NCBI GenBank assembly: GCA_964388665.1
Contig: CAYMBJ010000010.1
Coordinates: forward strand, 3,373 to 67,372
Length of the DNA stretch: 64,000 nucleotides
Source of the DNA: CALCCV01 sp964388665
GTDB lineage: Bacteria > Bdellovibrionota > Bdellovibrionia > Bdellovibrionales > Bdellovibrionaceae
Reading direction: 5' to 3'
Positions 1-9,194 of the stretch are shown here, one piece after another. The translations under genes were made by a program, and so were the position numbers. Under the pieces are notes generated by a model. That model was not told the DNA's origin. It searched no databases and was given only the letters and a program-made list of their open reading frames with translations. Numbering within the stretch: the first letter of the stretch is position 1; every line of letters starts with the position of its first letter.

Positions 1-114
1 CATGGCGATGCAGACTTTAAAGGTAAATACGTGAAGAAATTCTATTTTGCTGTAAATCGACTAAAACTTGCACAAAAAAATGGAAATGATCCTCCTCTCA
101 ATGAGACGCTGTGA
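1..114 (+). CDS. C-terminal fragment of an unknown protein
   Basis: An open frame enters from the left edge in frame 1 and stops at TGA 112-114, giving 37 residues rich in Lys, Asn and aromatic residues and ending in NETL. The composition looks coding, but no family can be named from so short a tail. The gene is convergent with glyA. Confidence 0.4.
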   Translation, partial: HGDADFKGKYVKKFYFAVNRLKLAQKNGNDPPLNETL

Positions 115-406
115 CTGCCAATTCCAAAATTGCAGTGTTACTTATGTGATTGCATTTATTTTCTGGCTGTTCGGAATTGAATGCAAATAGAAAGCTGTGA
201 TTTTCTTATCTAAAAAAAAGAATTTCAAATTTGCTACTTTAAGGATTCTTTGCTCTCAGTTGTTATTATTGAGAATACGCGAATTGATTTTTTTGCTTTG
301 CCAGAAATGTTTAAAAAAATAAATTGTTAGCCTAAAAGCGACGATGATTACCGGTCAGAATCGCCGCTGCCACGCTGTAAGGTGAAAAGATTTCCCTGAA
401 AAAGCA
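115..406. other. AT-rich intergenic region
   Basis: About 290 bases between the partial gene at the left edge and the 3' end of glyA. It is AT-rich with several A and T runs. I see no convincing open frame, RNA gene or hairpin followed by a T-tract. Confidence 0.4.
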
Positions 407-1666
407 CTAGTAGATCGGAAACTGCTGACACAGCTCTTTGATTTCGGTATGCACGCGCGACTTTAGTCCGGCATCCTCTGGGCTCGACAGCACTTGATGA
501 ATCCAGTCGCCAATCTTTTGCATTTCGGCTTCTTTCATCCCCCGCGATGTGAGCGCAGGAGTGCCAATTCGAATGCCGCTGGTGACAAAGGGCGAGCGCT
601 TTTCGTTGGGTACTGTGTTTTTGTTTACCGTGATCCCCGCTTCATCCAGTGCGCTTTCTGCTAACTTCCCCGTAAGGCTAGATTCACTTAGGTCTAGCAG
701 CAACAAATGATTGTCGGTACCACCTGTAACCAGTTTGTAATTGAGGCTCATGAGCTTTTCAGCCAGTGCCTGCGCGTTCTTTACAACTTGCTTGATGTAG
801 GTCTTAAACTCTGGTCGCAGGGCTTCGCCAAATGCAACTGCTTTTGCCGCAATGACATGTTCAAGTGGGCCGCCCTGAATGCCTGGAAATATTTTTGAAT
901 TCATGGCCTTCGCCAAGTCCTCAGACTGCGTGAGTATCAAGCCACCGCGTGGGCCGCGCAGTGTTTTGTGCGTAGTCGAGGTCACGTAATCGGCGAGCTC
1001 CACGGGCGAGCTGTGTTCGCCGGCCGCGACGAGGCCTGCAAAATGAGCCATGTCTACCATGAGCTTAGCGCCAACATCTTTTGCAATCTCAGCAAACTTA
1101 TTAAAGTCCAATGCGCGCGGGTAGGCAGAATAACCGGCAATGATGAGCTTTGGCTTGACCTCACGGGCCTTTTCCAAAATGGCCTGATAGTTCAAAAGCC
1201 CCGTCTGCGCGTCAAGTCCATAGTGATGAGCTTCAAACAAGAACCCGCTAAAATTTACAGGTGAGCCATGGGTCAAATGGCCGCCGTGTGAGAGGTCCAT
1301 TCCCAATACAGAATCTCCAGCTTTGATCGCAGCAAACAGCACGGCCATATTGGCCTGAGAACCAGAGTGAGGCTGAACATTGGCAAACTTAGCAGAGAAG
1401 AGCTGTTTGGCCCGCTCTATCGCCAAGGACTCAACCTGATCTACATTCTGGCAGCCACCGTAATAGCGCTTGTTGGGATAACCCTCGGCATACTTATTGG
1501 TTAAACAAGAGCCCTGCGCCTCCATGACTGCGACTGAGGTGTAATTTTCCGAAGCAATCATCTCCAGTCCAAATTGCTGCCGCTCTTCTTCTTGGCTGAT
1601 AAATCCAAAAATTTCTGGATCCTGTTTTGCGAGATTTTCAAAGTGGGTGAAGGACTTCTTGGACAT
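407..1666 (-). CDS. glyA: Serine hydroxymethyltransferase
   Basis: PLP enzyme that interconverts serine plus tetrahydrofolate with glycine plus 5,10-methylene-THF; cytosolic. The 419-residue length is normal for the family. The motif TTHKTLRGPRGG carries the PLP lysine (Lys234 by count), and SGSQAN, LSHGGHLTHG and the NTVPNEKRSPF region are the usual SHMT blocks. The start is supported by AGGAGAATAA directly before the ATG. The rpiB stop codon abuts this start, so the two are co-transcribed; the rpiB-glyA pairing is common in bacteria. Confidence 0.97.
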   Translation of the reverse strand: MSKKSFTHFENLAKQDPEIFGFISQEEERQQFGLEMIASENYTSVAVMEAQGSCLTNKYAEGYPNKRYYGGCQNVDQVESLAIERAKQLFSAKFANVQPHSGSQANMAVLFAAIKAGDSVLGMDLSHGGHLTHGSPVNFSGFLFEAHHYGLDAQTGLLNYQAILEKAREVKPKLIIAGYSAYPRALDFNKFAEIAKDVGAKLMVDMAHFAGLVAAGEHSSPVELADYVTSTTHKTLRGPRGGLILTQSEDLAKAMNSKIFPGIQGGPLEHVIAAKAVAFGEALRPEFKTYIKQVVKNAQALAEKLMSLNYKLVTGGTDNHLLLLDLSESSLTGKLAESALDEAGITVNKNTVPNEKRSPFVTSGIRIGTPALTSRGMKEAEMQKIGDWIHQVLSSPEDAGLKSRVHTEIKELCQQFPIY

Positions 1667-2131
1667 TTATTCTCCTAGTTTGGCCACACGCTGCTGATGG
1701 CGACCGCCTGCAAATGGTGAATTAACAAAAGTCTGTAACCAGGACTCCGCCTGATCAGCAGAGCAAAAGCGCGCGCCCAAGCATATGACCTGGGCATTGT
1801 TATGTGAGCGCGCCAGCTCCGCAATTTCGCTACTGTAGACAATGGCCGCACGAATCTGTGAGTTGCGATTGGCTTTAATTGCCATCCCCTGTCCGCTCCC
1901 GCAAATGAGCACACCTGCGACCTGCAGCGCGGGTTGTGAATCACGCTGCGATAGTGGATGAGCTATCAGCTGCTGGCAAAGCTTTGCGGCAATGTCCGGA
2001 TAGTCCACTGAGTCCTTGGTGCTGACGCCAACGTCAATGATTTCATATTCAGGATGCGCTGCTTTTAGTCGCGTGATCAGCTCGCTTTTAAGTTCAAACC
2101 CAGCATGGTCTGCGCCAAAAAATAAAACCAT
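1667..2131 (-). CDS. rpiB: Ribose-5-phosphate isomerase B
   Basis: Cytosolic isomerase of ribose 5-phosphate and ribulose 5-phosphate in the non-oxidative pentose phosphate pathway. The 154 residues match the RpiB/LacAB family: DHAGFELK near the N-terminus, the ICGSGQGMAIKANR block, and the HNNAQVICLGAR block near the C-terminus. The conserved Cys precedes GSGQG. It lies between fabF and glyA on the minus strand and its TAA stop touches the glyA ATG, implying one transcript. Confidence 0.95.
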   Translation of the reverse strand: MVLFFGADHAGFELKSELITRLKAAHPEYEIIDVGVSTKDSVDYPDIAAKLCQQLIAHPLSQRDSQPALQVAGVLICGSGQGMAIKANRNSQIRAAIVYSSEIAELARSHNNAQVICLGARFCSADQAESWLQTFVNSPFAGGRHQQRVAKLGE

Positions 2132-2164
2132 TTCTAAATCAATCCTTTATCCGCTTGCGCCTTA

Positions 2165-3493
2165 CTATATTTTAATTTTGGAAAAAATGCCGCAGGCATT
2201 CGTGCCACCAAAACCAAAGCTGTTGTTCATAACATGAGTCAACGGAGCACGCCGAGCCTCGCCAGAAACAAAATCGAGATCACACTCTGGACTTGGGTTT
2301 TTTAAATTAATTGTGGGTGGAACGATTTGATCACGCAGAGCCAAAACGCAGAAAGCAGCTTCAAGAGCTCCCGCCGCACCGAGAGTGTGCCCAATCATGC
2401 TCTTAGTCGAAGAGACCATTAGCTTTTTTGCGTGGTCTGAAAACACTGCCTTAATTCCAGCCACTTCAAGTCCATCCCCGACGGGTGTCGATGTTCCGTG
2501 GGCATTGATGTACTGAATGTCTGTAGTCTGCAAACTCGCGTCCTTCAATGCTCGAGTCATTGCCAAAGCACCACCAGCACCCTCTGGCGCAGGGTTGGTC
2601 ATGTGATGGGCGTCAGAAGAGACGCCGTAGCCTGTGACTTCACACAAGATCCTTGCCCCGCGAGCCACGGCCGTCTCGAGAGCTTCTAAAATCAAAATGC
2701 CACAACCTTCTGCCAAGACAAAGCCGTCACGGTCTTTATCAAAGGGTCGGCTCGCTCCGGTGGGGTCGTCGTTTCGAGTCGAAAGCGCTCTCATCGCAGC
2801 AAAACCGCCAATGGCCATCGAGCAAACTGTGGCCTCAGTGCCCCCGGCAATCATCACATCCGCATCGCCACGGCGAATGTATTCAGTCGCCTCACCGATG
2901 GAGTGGGCTCCAGTTGCGCAGGCCGAAGTCACGCTAAAGTTAACACCGCGGGCACCGGTTGCAATCGTGACCTGGCCCGAGGCCAAATTCGTGATCACAG
3001 CGGGAATAAAAAAAGGACTGATCCGCGAGGGCCCTTTTTCTTTAAATTTTGAAAATTGTTCTTCGATCATGGGCAATCCACCCATTCCTGTACCAATCAT
3101 CACGCCGGTGCGATCGGCACATCCTGCGCTACGAAGATCCAGATTGGCATCTGCAAGCGCCATCTTGGCAGCAGCCATCGCATAGTGGATAAAAGTATCC
3201 ATCTTTTTTTGTTCTTTTTTATCTACATAAAGGTCTGAATTAAAACCTTTCACCTCACCAGCAAAATGAACATCAAAGCCGGAAGAATCAAATTTTTTAA
3301 TCGGTGAAATGCCAGATTGACCGGCGAGAATATTTTTCCAGGTCTCCTCTAATGACAAACCCAGTGGTGTCAAGGCTCCCATTCCGGTCACGACTACGCG
3401 ACGATTGGGTCGAGGTGGCCTGTGCATTGACGGGTTGCGATTCTGTTCCTGAATAGGGTCAACCGACGATTGACCTAAAGGGGCTCTTTCCAT
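2165..3493 (-). CDS. fabF: Beta-ketoacyl-ACP synthase II
   Basis: Condensing enzyme of type II fatty acid elongation, using malonyl-ACP. The thiolase-fold catalytic triad is visible: Cys in SACATGAHS, His in NAHGTSTPVGD and His in MIGHTLGAAGALE. The protein is 442 residues because about 29 residues precede the usual VVVTGMG start. A good site (AAGGAGCCTT) sits directly before the upstream ATG at 3493, which favours the long form; the internal Met before HRPPRPNRR is the alternative. It lies just downstream of acpP. Confidence 0.96.
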   Translation of the reverse strand: MERAPLGQSSVDPIQEQNRNPSMHRPPRPNRRVVVTGMGALTPLGLSLEETWKNILAGQSGISPIKKFDSSGFDVHFAGEVKGFNSDLYVDKKEQKKMDTFIHYAMAAAKMALADANLDLRSAGCADRTGVMIGTGMGGLPMIEEQFSKFKEKGPSRISPFFIPAVITNLASGQVTIATGARGVNFSVTSACATGAHSIGEATEYIRRGDADVMIAGGTEATVCSMAIGGFAAMRALSTRNDDPTGASRPFDKDRDGFVLAEGCGILILEALETAVARGARILCEVTGYGVSSDAHHMTNPAPEGAGGALAMTRALKDASLQTTDIQYINAHGTSTPVGDGLEVAGIKAVFSDHAKKLMVSSTKSMIGHTLGAAGALEAAFCVLALRDQIVPPTINLKNPSPECDLDFVSGEARRAPLTHVMNNSFGFGGTNACGIFSKIKI

Positions 3494-3537
3494 AAGGCTC
3501 CTTCAAGGGGAGGAATGACTTCCTCCCTGAATGAAAA

Positions 3538-3774
3538 CTACATTTTACCTTTTTTTTCCAAATACGAAGTCACATCATGAACTGTTTTCAGCTTTTCAGC
3601 ATCTTCATCAGGGATTTCAATTTCGAATTCTTCTTCCATCGCCATCACAAGCTCAACGATGTCTAGGCTGTCCGCGCCCAAGTCATCAATAAACGACGCT
3701 TCGGGTTTCACCTTCTCAGGATCCACTCCCAGCTGCTCAACAATGATGTCCTTAATCTTTGGGTTCAGTGCCAT
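3538..3774 (-). CDS. acpP: Acyl carrier protein
   Basis: Small acidic carrier of growing acyl chains; 78 residues from the chosen start, normal for the family. The phosphopantetheine serine lies in LGADSLDIVELVMAMEEEF. An upstream in-frame ATG exists at 3795, but GGGAGGACAAA immediately precedes the ATG at 3774, which also gives the typical MALNPKIKDII start. A 240-base gap separates it from fabG and holds an unusual phased repeat, so a separate acpP promoter is likely, as expected for such an abundant protein. Confidence 0.97.
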   Translation of the reverse strand: MALNPKIKDIIVEQLGVDPEKVKPEASFIDDLGADSLDIVELVMAMEEEFEIEIPDEDAEKLKTVHDVTSYLEKKGKM

Positions 3775-3870
3775 TTTGTCCTCCCGTAAATCCATGCTAA
3801 TGGTTCCTTTCGTTTCTAAACAATTAGAAGTTTTGTAGTTAGTTAGTTCGCTTTTCTTTTATAAATCTTT

Positions 3871-3920
3871 CGTACTTTTTGTATCTTTTCGTATCGTCTC
3901 GTAACTCTTCGAATCTTTAA
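3871..3920 (-). promoter_or_regulatory. 10-bp phased A-tract repeats upstream of acpP
   Basis: Five consecutive degenerate decamers with plus-strand consensus GTATCTTTTC (minus strand GAAAAGATAC) run without gaps upstream of acpP. Exactly 10-bp spacing of A/T tracts is the classic arrangement for intrinsic DNA bending. Weaker copies (GTCGTCAAGT, AAGTCGTCGT) continue to about 3940. That this is an upstream activating or curved promoter region for acpP is inference. Confidence 0.5.
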
Positions 3921-4012
3921 GTCGTCAAGTAAGTCGTCGTAAAATCATCACACCTTAAGTCACAGTCATCTAAGGTCCTAATGTATAATTCTTCAATCAA
4001 AAAAAATCCAGC

Positions 4013-4759
4013 TTAACTCAAATAAAGCCCACCATTTACAGATAAAGTCTGTCCAGTGATGTATTTTGACTCGTCCATAAGCAAAAACTTCACGGCATGA
4101 GCAATATCTTCAATAGTGCCAAAAGTTTGTAGGGGAACTTGACTGACGATTTCTTTTTTAACGTCATCGCTCAAGACCTCCGTCATCTCAGTCAGGATGA
4201 AGCCTGGCGCCACACAGTTGACCCGTACATTACGACTTCCCAGCTCTTTGGCTAGAGACTTTGAAAAACCGATAATGCCAGCCTTACTGGCCGCATAGTT
4301 GGTTTGACCAGCGTTTCCCATCAGCCCAACCACCGAAGTTAAATTGACTATCGACCCCAATCGAGCCTTCATCATTGACTTGGTCACGGCCTTACAAGCC
4401 AAAAAGGTTCCACGCAGATTGGTGTTGATTACATGATCAAAATCTTCAGTTTTCATGCGCATCAGAAGTGAATCTTTGGTGATTCCGGCATTGTTTACGA
4501 GACCATCAACTTTGCCCCATGCCTTAATCACGCTCTCAATGCCCGCCACCACTGACTCTTCCGAACTGATGTCCATTTTTAAAATCTGGTGTTCAGTGCC
4601 TGGCAGCGACTTTAGAACCTCTTCTGCCGATTCTTTTCGCGAAGCATAGGTAAAGGCCACTCGAGCACCAGATTGAGCGAGCTCTCTGACAATTCCGGCG
4701 CCAATTCCACGGCTACCACCGGTGACAATTATCGATTTTCCAGAGAGGCTCGGCTGCAT
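4013..4759 (-). CDS. fabG: 3-oxoacyl-ACP reductase
   Basis: NADPH-dependent short-chain dehydrogenase that reduces beta-ketoacyl-ACP in fatty acid elongation. The Rossmann motif GGSRGIGAG, the NNAG block, Ser in NLTSVVG and the YAASKAG Tyr/Lys pair are all present; 248 residues is typical. An in-frame ATG lies 4 codons upstream, but it overlaps the GAGGAG site that precedes the ATG at 4759, so the shorter start is chosen. It lies between fabD and acpP. Confidence 0.96.
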   Translation of the reverse strand: MQPSLSGKSIIVTGGSRGIGAGIVRELAQSGARVAFTYASRKESAEEVLKSLPGTEHQILKMDISSEESVVAGIESVIKAWGKVDGLVNNAGITKDSLLMRMKTEDFDHVINTNLRGTFLACKAVTKSMMKARLGSIVNLTSVVGLMGNAGQTNYAASKAGIIGFSKSLAKELGSRNVRVNCVAPGFILTEMTEVLSDDVKKEIVSQVPLQTFGTIEDIAHAVKFLLMDESKYITGQTLSVNGGLYLS

Positions 4760-4843
4760 CTGACTCCTCATAAAAAAGTTGTTGTTCTTTGATTGCCAAC
4801 ACTCTGGCTTATAAGAAATTGAACTTCAAGATTTTTCAATGAC

Positions 4844-5809
4844 TCAAAGCTGCGCGGCCACTTCCTTGAGCGATTCCAATGAGTTTACTGATATCACTTG
4901 CCAATCACTTTGAATTTTCTTGTTTAGGCCCTTTAGCACCTGTCCATGCCCCAGCTCGACACCATTGAGACATCCTTGTGCAGATATAAACTCAATGGAT
5001 TTTTGCCACAGGACAGGCGCGCTGACCTGGTGAATTAAATTTCCCCTGAGCTGAGTGGCCGCAGTTACGGGCATCGCCGTGTAGTTTTGCACAATAGGTG
5101 TTCGTGAATCAGAAAACGAAATGCCCGCGAAAAATTCCCTCATGCGCTTTTCAGCGGGCGCCATCATTTCGCAATGAAAAGGCGCCGATACTTTCAGTGA
5201 AATCAATTTGATTCTTTTGCTTCCGCCGGAAAGGTGCTGCTCAGGACTAAAGTTGGCCACCAGCCAGTCGATGGCCTGGCGACTTCCGCTCAAGACGATC
5301 TGGCCAGGACAATTGTAATTGGCGGGACTCAGCGGCGAATGGCCGCTCTCTTTGACTGCAAGCTCGCACAGTGTCTGTGCCTCTTCAGTTGTCGCACCAA
5401 GCAAGGCTAGCATTCCTCCCTGACCCAGCGGCACCGCCTCCTGCATGGCTTTTCCACGCAAGCGCACCGCGCGAATGCCATCGCCAAGACTCAAGGCGCC
5501 GCCAGCCACGAGGGCTGCATACTCTCCCACTGAATGTCCTAGCAAATAGGTGGGCTGCACATCAGGCAGTTCCGCAACAAAGGCCGCATGCATGGCCAAA
5601 CTGGTGCAGACGATGGCCGGTTGCGTATTTTCAGTCATCGCCAGCTCTTCCTGTGATGCTTCAAAACACAGCTTTGCCATATTGATACCTAAGGCATCAC
5701 TGCAGGACTCAAAGACTTGGCGTGAAGCGGGGAATTGGTCGTACCAAAATTTTCCCATGCCGGGAGCTTGACTGCCCTGACCTGGAAAGAGAAATGCAAT
5801 CTTCTTCAT
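4844..5809 (-). CDS. fabD: Malonyl-CoA:ACP transacylase
   Basis: Transfers malonyl from CoA to ACP. The nucleophile elbow GHSVGEYAAL carries the serine, the N-terminal FPGQGSQ block is conserved, and the catalytic His lies in SAPFHCEMM. Length is 321 residues from the chosen start. An upstream in-frame GTG at 5821 is part of the GTGAGGA ribosome-binding region, so the ATG at 5809 is preferred. It follows fabH by about 30 bases in one operon. Confidence 0.96.
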   Translation of the reverse strand: MKKIAFLFPGQGSQAPGMGKFWYDQFPASRQVFESCSDALGINMAKLCFEASQEELAMTENTQPAIVCTSLAMHAAFVAELPDVQPTYLLGHSVGEYAALVAGGALSLGDGIRAVRLRGKAMQEAVPLGQGGMLALLGATTEEAQTLCELAVKESGHSPLSPANYNCPGQIVLSGSRQAIDWLVANFSPEQHLSGGSKRIKLISLKVSAPFHCEMMAPAEKRMREFFAGISFSDSRTPIVQNYTAMPVTAATQLRGNLIHQVSAPVLWQKSIEFISAQGCLNGVELGHGQVLKGLNKKIQSDWQVISVNSLESLKEVAAQL

Positions 5810-5840
5810 AAATGTCCTCACTGACTTTTAACGATGTTAA

Positions 5841-6860
5841 TCAAAACCTAAGCAGCAGGCTTCCAGAGGTGAGGCCCGCGCCAAAGGCAGCCAAAAGAAC
5901 CAACTGCCCCCTTTGAATTTTACCCTCTTGTCGAGCCAAATCAAAGGCGACGGGAATGCTTGCCGCCGATGTGTTTCCCGTTTCATGTAGGCTCATGACC
6001 ACCTTCTCTTTAGGAAACTCAAAGTGATCGGCAACACTTTCTAAAATGCGCACATTGGCCTGATGAGGAACCAACCAATCGATCTCATCTGGTCGCACGC
6101 CGTTGAAGTCAAGTGCCTCATGGCAGCACTGGGTCAGAGTTCGCACTGCATTCTTAAAAATTTCGCGACCCTTCATGGTCACATATTGCTTTTTATTGTC
6201 TAGAACCTCTTGAGAAAAAGGCATGCGCGAACCACCAGCCGGAAGCACAAACAGATCTCCCAAGCCGCCGTCAGCATGAATGTGCGAACTGAAAATCTTT
6301 TGCGGATTGCTAGCTTCAGTACGCGACAAAATCCAAGCGCCCGCAGCATCTCCAAACAGAATGCAAGTTTCACGATCTTTGTAATTCACGAAGGGATGTA
6401 GAACTTCAGCGCCCACCACCAAAATATTTTTATACATTCCGGTGCGAATGAAATTATCAGCAATAGAAAGACCATAAACAAATCCAGAACAGGCTGCCAA
6501 TATATCAAAGGCCATAATGGTCTTGCAGCCCAAGCGGTGTTGCAACACGCAGGCTGTTGAAGGCATAACCTGATCGCCAGAAACGGTGGCCACCAGAATC
6601 ATATCGATGTCTGCAGGGGTCATGTTTGCCATTTTAAGAGCACGAATTGCTGCTTCGTAGGAAAGATCACTGGTGGCCTGACCTTCTGCCGCCATGTGTC
6701 GTCGCTGAATGCCTGTTCGTTCGACAATCCACTGATCGTTGGTGTCGACCAATTTCTCCAAATCCTGATTAGTTAAGATGCCGTCCGGCAAATAGGAGCC
6801 AGTCCCAGCAACATGGGAGCGATAGGGCGAGTTCAATTGGAGAAATTCAGGGTGTGTCAC
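5841..6860 (-). CDS. fabH: Beta-ketoacyl-ACP synthase III
   Basis: Initiating condensing enzyme of type II fatty acid synthesis. The catalytic residues are visible: Cys in AACSGFVYGL, His in PHQANVRI and Asn in ETGNTSAASIP. The GTG start is preceded by GAGGTTGTAAA. At 339 residues it is slightly longer than E. coli FabH because of a 13-residue lead before SHVAGTGSYLP. The gene that usually precedes fabH, plsX, is not present here. Confidence 0.96.
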   Translation of the reverse strand: MTHPEFLQLNSPYRSHVAGTGSYLPDGILTNQDLEKLVDTNDQWIVERTGIQRRHMAAEGQATSDLSYEAAIRALKMANMTPADIDMILVATVSGDQVMPSTACVLQHRLGCKTIMAFDILAACSGFVYGLSIADNFIRTGMYKNILVVGAEVLHPFVNYKDRETCILFGDAAGAWILSRTEASNPQKIFSSHIHADGGLGDLFVLPAGGSRMPFSQEVLDNKKQYVTMKGREIFKNAVRTLTQCCHEALDFNGVRPDEIDWLVPHQANVRILESVADHFEFPKEKVVMSLHETGNTSAASIPVAFDLARQEGKIQRGQLVLLAAFGAGLTSGSLLLRF

Positions 6861-6993
6861 TTTACAACCTCGTTCGCGTTAGCAGCTTTGTTGACCAAGT
6901 CATCAAATGCCCACCCGAACGGTGATGGAACTCTTTGATGAACCCATTGCAATGGTCAATTGGTGAAGTGCTGAACCAAGCGCAAAGCCACTC

Positions 6994-7014
6994 GGCCAAC
7001 AACCCCAATTGGCC
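6994..7014. repeat. Short inverted repeat between rpmF and fabH
   Basis: GGCCAA at 6994-6999 pairs with TTGGCC at 7009-7014, just downstream of the rpmF stop. There is no T-tract, so this is a weak candidate for an attenuator or mRNA processing hairpin at the position plsX would normally occupy. Confidence 0.25.
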
Positions 7015-7028
7015 AAATTAGAATTCTA

Positions 7029-7217
7029 TTAGTCTTTGGCAGCAGTGATCTGCTTGCCTTTGTAATACAAAGCGCCATCAGCACCTTTAAAGGCACGATG
7101 AGGGCGAATGAGCTCGCCAGACTTTTTGTCAGTTGCGATAGCAGGAGCTACAATAAAATCATGAGCACGGCGCATGTCGCGTCGAGATCGTGATGTTTTT
7201 TTCTTCGGTGTAGGCAT
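7029..7217 (-). CDS. rpmF: 50S ribosomal protein L32
   Basis: Small basic ribosomal protein of 62 residues, starting MPTPKKKTSRSRRDMRRAH, the typical L32 N-terminus. The four zinc-binding cysteines found in some L32 proteins are absent, so this is the zinc-independent type. The start follows GGAGGAAGA. It lies between the DUF177 gene and fabH, a very common bacterial order. Confidence 0.96.
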   Translation of the reverse strand: MPTPKKKTSRSRRDMRRAHDFIVAPAIATDKKSGELIRPHRAFKGADGALYYKGKQITAAKD

Positions 7218-7440
7218 TCTTCCTCCGTCAAATCCTCTGAATCACTTGATTCACTAGGACATCCGCCTCTCTGATACATATTTTGGGTGATTCTCGATTA
7301 CCCAGTCAAAAAGGCAGTAAAATTTGAGAATCACGACTTTGCCAAAATCTGACAAAAAATCAACTGGTTTATTAAGTTCTCTTTCTAAAATATAAGAACT
7401 GCCGCACAGCCAGGCGCAATTTCGGGCTCGCGCCTCGGGG

Positions 7441-8013
7441 CTAGTCTCTTTCTGGAACTCCATCATCTTTTTTGAAAGTTTTGAGAATTTCAAAAGGGTT
7501 GGCCTTTGTGGTTTCCGGCATGGGATCATTGTAGATCAGCTCATCTCCCCAAGATTTGCCACAAAGAGAGCAGGAGTTGTCTTCTTTAATTTCAGGATGT
7601 GGATTAAAGGGTATTGCTAAGCCTATAATTTCGTGCAGGTATTCAGCCATATTAAATTTCTCGCTGTCGTACTCCTGCACCTCGACCTCAGACTCAGAGG
7701 AATCCGATACATGATTGACTCTAGCGTAGCGTCCACTGCGATCCTCTGGCTGGCGCGGGATCAAAATTTCATGGAACTTGATGTTCACTGGAAACTGAAA
7801 ATCAATCCCACAGTGCGAGCAATCCTCATTGGAAGCAGAAACCACAGTGCCACCCAAGTCAAAGTCGCGATTGTTGAGCTTGCGCACATGAAATCGCGCT
7901 TCATAAGGTTGAACGCCAATGAGATCTTTTAGCGTGCTATTGGCCTCGCCAGTTTTGCGGGTCCAAACAAACTCTTCGCCTTCAGTTGTGATGTCCTTGA
8001 GATCAATATACAT
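7441..8013 (-). CDS. DUF177 (YceD-family) rRNA-maturation-linked protein
   Basis: About 190 residues with the DUF177 pattern: an N-terminal beta-rich region, a first Cys pair (CSHCG) and a second pair near the end (CSLCGKSWGD), with an acidic middle segment. Family members are encoded next to rpmF and E. coli YceD is linked to 23S rRNA maturation; that role here is inferred from position. A GTG at 8022 is an alternative start; AGGTGCACGGT precedes the ATG at 8013. About 220 bases without a convincing gene separate it from rpmF. Confidence 0.85.
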   Translation of the reverse strand: MYIDLKDITTEGEEFVWTRKTGEANSTLKDLIGVQPYEARFHVRKLNNRDFDLGGTVVSASNEDCSHCGIDFQFPVNIKFHEILIPRQPEDRSGRYARVNHVSDSSESEVEVQEYDSEKFNMAEYLHEIIGLAIPFNPHPEIKEDNSCSLCGKSWGDELIYNDPMPETTKANPFEILKTFKKDDGVPERD

Positions 8014-8078
8014 ACCGTGCACCTACCACCAATTGATAATGTGAAAAGGGTTGTAATACAATTTGGCACAAATGCCAA

Positions 8079-9074
8079 CTATTGTATATTTTTGAAGAAT
8101 TTATCAGGCTCCAGCGTGCCTTTTACCAAACCCAAATCTTTGAGCTGAGCATTCAGCTCCGCCCAACGCGCCTTCGTCATAAGCCCAAGCGCGGCCTCAC
8201 TTGACCCTTGAATTAGACTCTTCTGTGCCTCTGCAGATGCGGCCCAGGTTTGGAGACTTATGGCAGGATTGAGCTTGGCCATTCTGGCATGTGTCGGTGC
8301 AGGATCATTTAGATACTCCTGCCAACCCAGGCGCACTGCCTTAACCACAGCGGCAACTTCTTTGGGTGAATTTGCCAGTCGCTTGGCTGTGGTGGCCAAA
8401 ACCGTCGTGTAAGGATTGAAGCCTTCATCAGAGATACGAAAAATCTGTGGTGAAGCGCCTTTGGCCTCTGCTATTAAAGACTCTGACGTCAAAAAGCCCT
8501 GTTGTGAATGATCCTTTTTTCCTAAAAATTGGCCCACTCCGCCACTATAAGGCACCATCGTTACCACAAAAGGTGCAAACTTTCTCTTTAGAAACAGCGC
8601 GTACGAAAGGCCCTGCTGCATGGCCAAAGTTCCGGGGCTTTTAAAAATGTCCTTCATAGATTTAAAACCGCGTTCTTTATGAGTCATTAAGATCTGCGGA
8701 TTGGCTTGAAAAGTCGCAAAAACAGCGACCACCGGGGACTTTGGATGTCTTTCGTTGGCAATAATGATCTCTTCGCCACTCACGATCGCATACTCCACAG
8801 TGCCGCTAGAAAGCATCTGTATTGTCGGTGTGCCCGAACCACCGATCAGAATATCAATGCCCGAGGTTTTTAATTCCAGTTGCGCTTTAAACTGTGCCGC
8901 ATAAAAACCGCCAAACTGTGGTTCAGGCTTCCAATTGAGCGCCAGTCGAGGCGGCGGCGCGCCTTGATTGTCACCTGAGCTCGCACGCGATTCTGCAGCA
9001 AAACCAAAATCTGTTGGGGCGTAGACGGCGACCAGGAGAAGCACTCTGAACACAAGCCACAGATTGATTTTCAT
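8079..9074 (-). CDS. ABC importer substrate-binding protein, NMT1/THI5-like
   Basis: Periplasmic binding protein of 331 residues. The ATG at 9074 is preceded by AGAGGTAAAT and starts a signal peptide (hydrophobic LWLVFRVLLLVAVYA). The LNWKPEPQFGGFYAAQ block is the hallmark of the NMT1/THI5-like family, which binds thiamine pyrimidine precursors, riboflavin or related small molecules. The substrate cannot be read from the sequence. It is the last gene of the transport operon and is separated from the permease gene by a long palindromic repeat. Confidence 0.85.
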   Translation of the reverse strand: MKINLWLVFRVLLLVAVYAPTDFGFAAESRASSGDNQGAPPPRLALNWKPEPQFGGFYAAQFKAQLELKTSGIDILIGGSGTPTIQMLSSGTVEYAIVSGEEIIIANERHPKSPVVAVFATFQANPQILMTHKERGFKSMKDIFKSPGTLAMQQGLSYALFLKRKFAPFVVTMVPYSGGVGQFLGKKDHSQQGFLTSESLIAEAKGASPQIFRISDEGFNPYTTVLATTAKRLANSPKEVAAVVKAVRLGWQEYLNDPAPTHARMAKLNPAISLQTWAASAEAQKSLIQGSSEAALGLMTKARWAELNAQLKDLGLVKGTLEPDKFFKNIQ

Positions 9075-9194
9075 ATTTACCTCTTTCGCTGATTTTGCAC
9101 CTATTAGGGCCTCTTTAATAAAATAGACGGTCATGTTTGGCCATAATCGCTAAAGCTCGCAAGCCAAAAGATGGCACCAACACCAACATTGACA

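Noticed and set aside
2634..3185. Long plus-strand frame antisense to fabF
   Set aside because: Mirror of a strong coding region in the opposite strand; fabF motifs are unambiguous.
7254..7529. Open frame of 91 codons on the minus strand overlapping the DUF177 gene
   Set aside because: It overlaps the 3' part of a clear DUF177 gene in another frame, has no ribosome-binding site and resembles no family.
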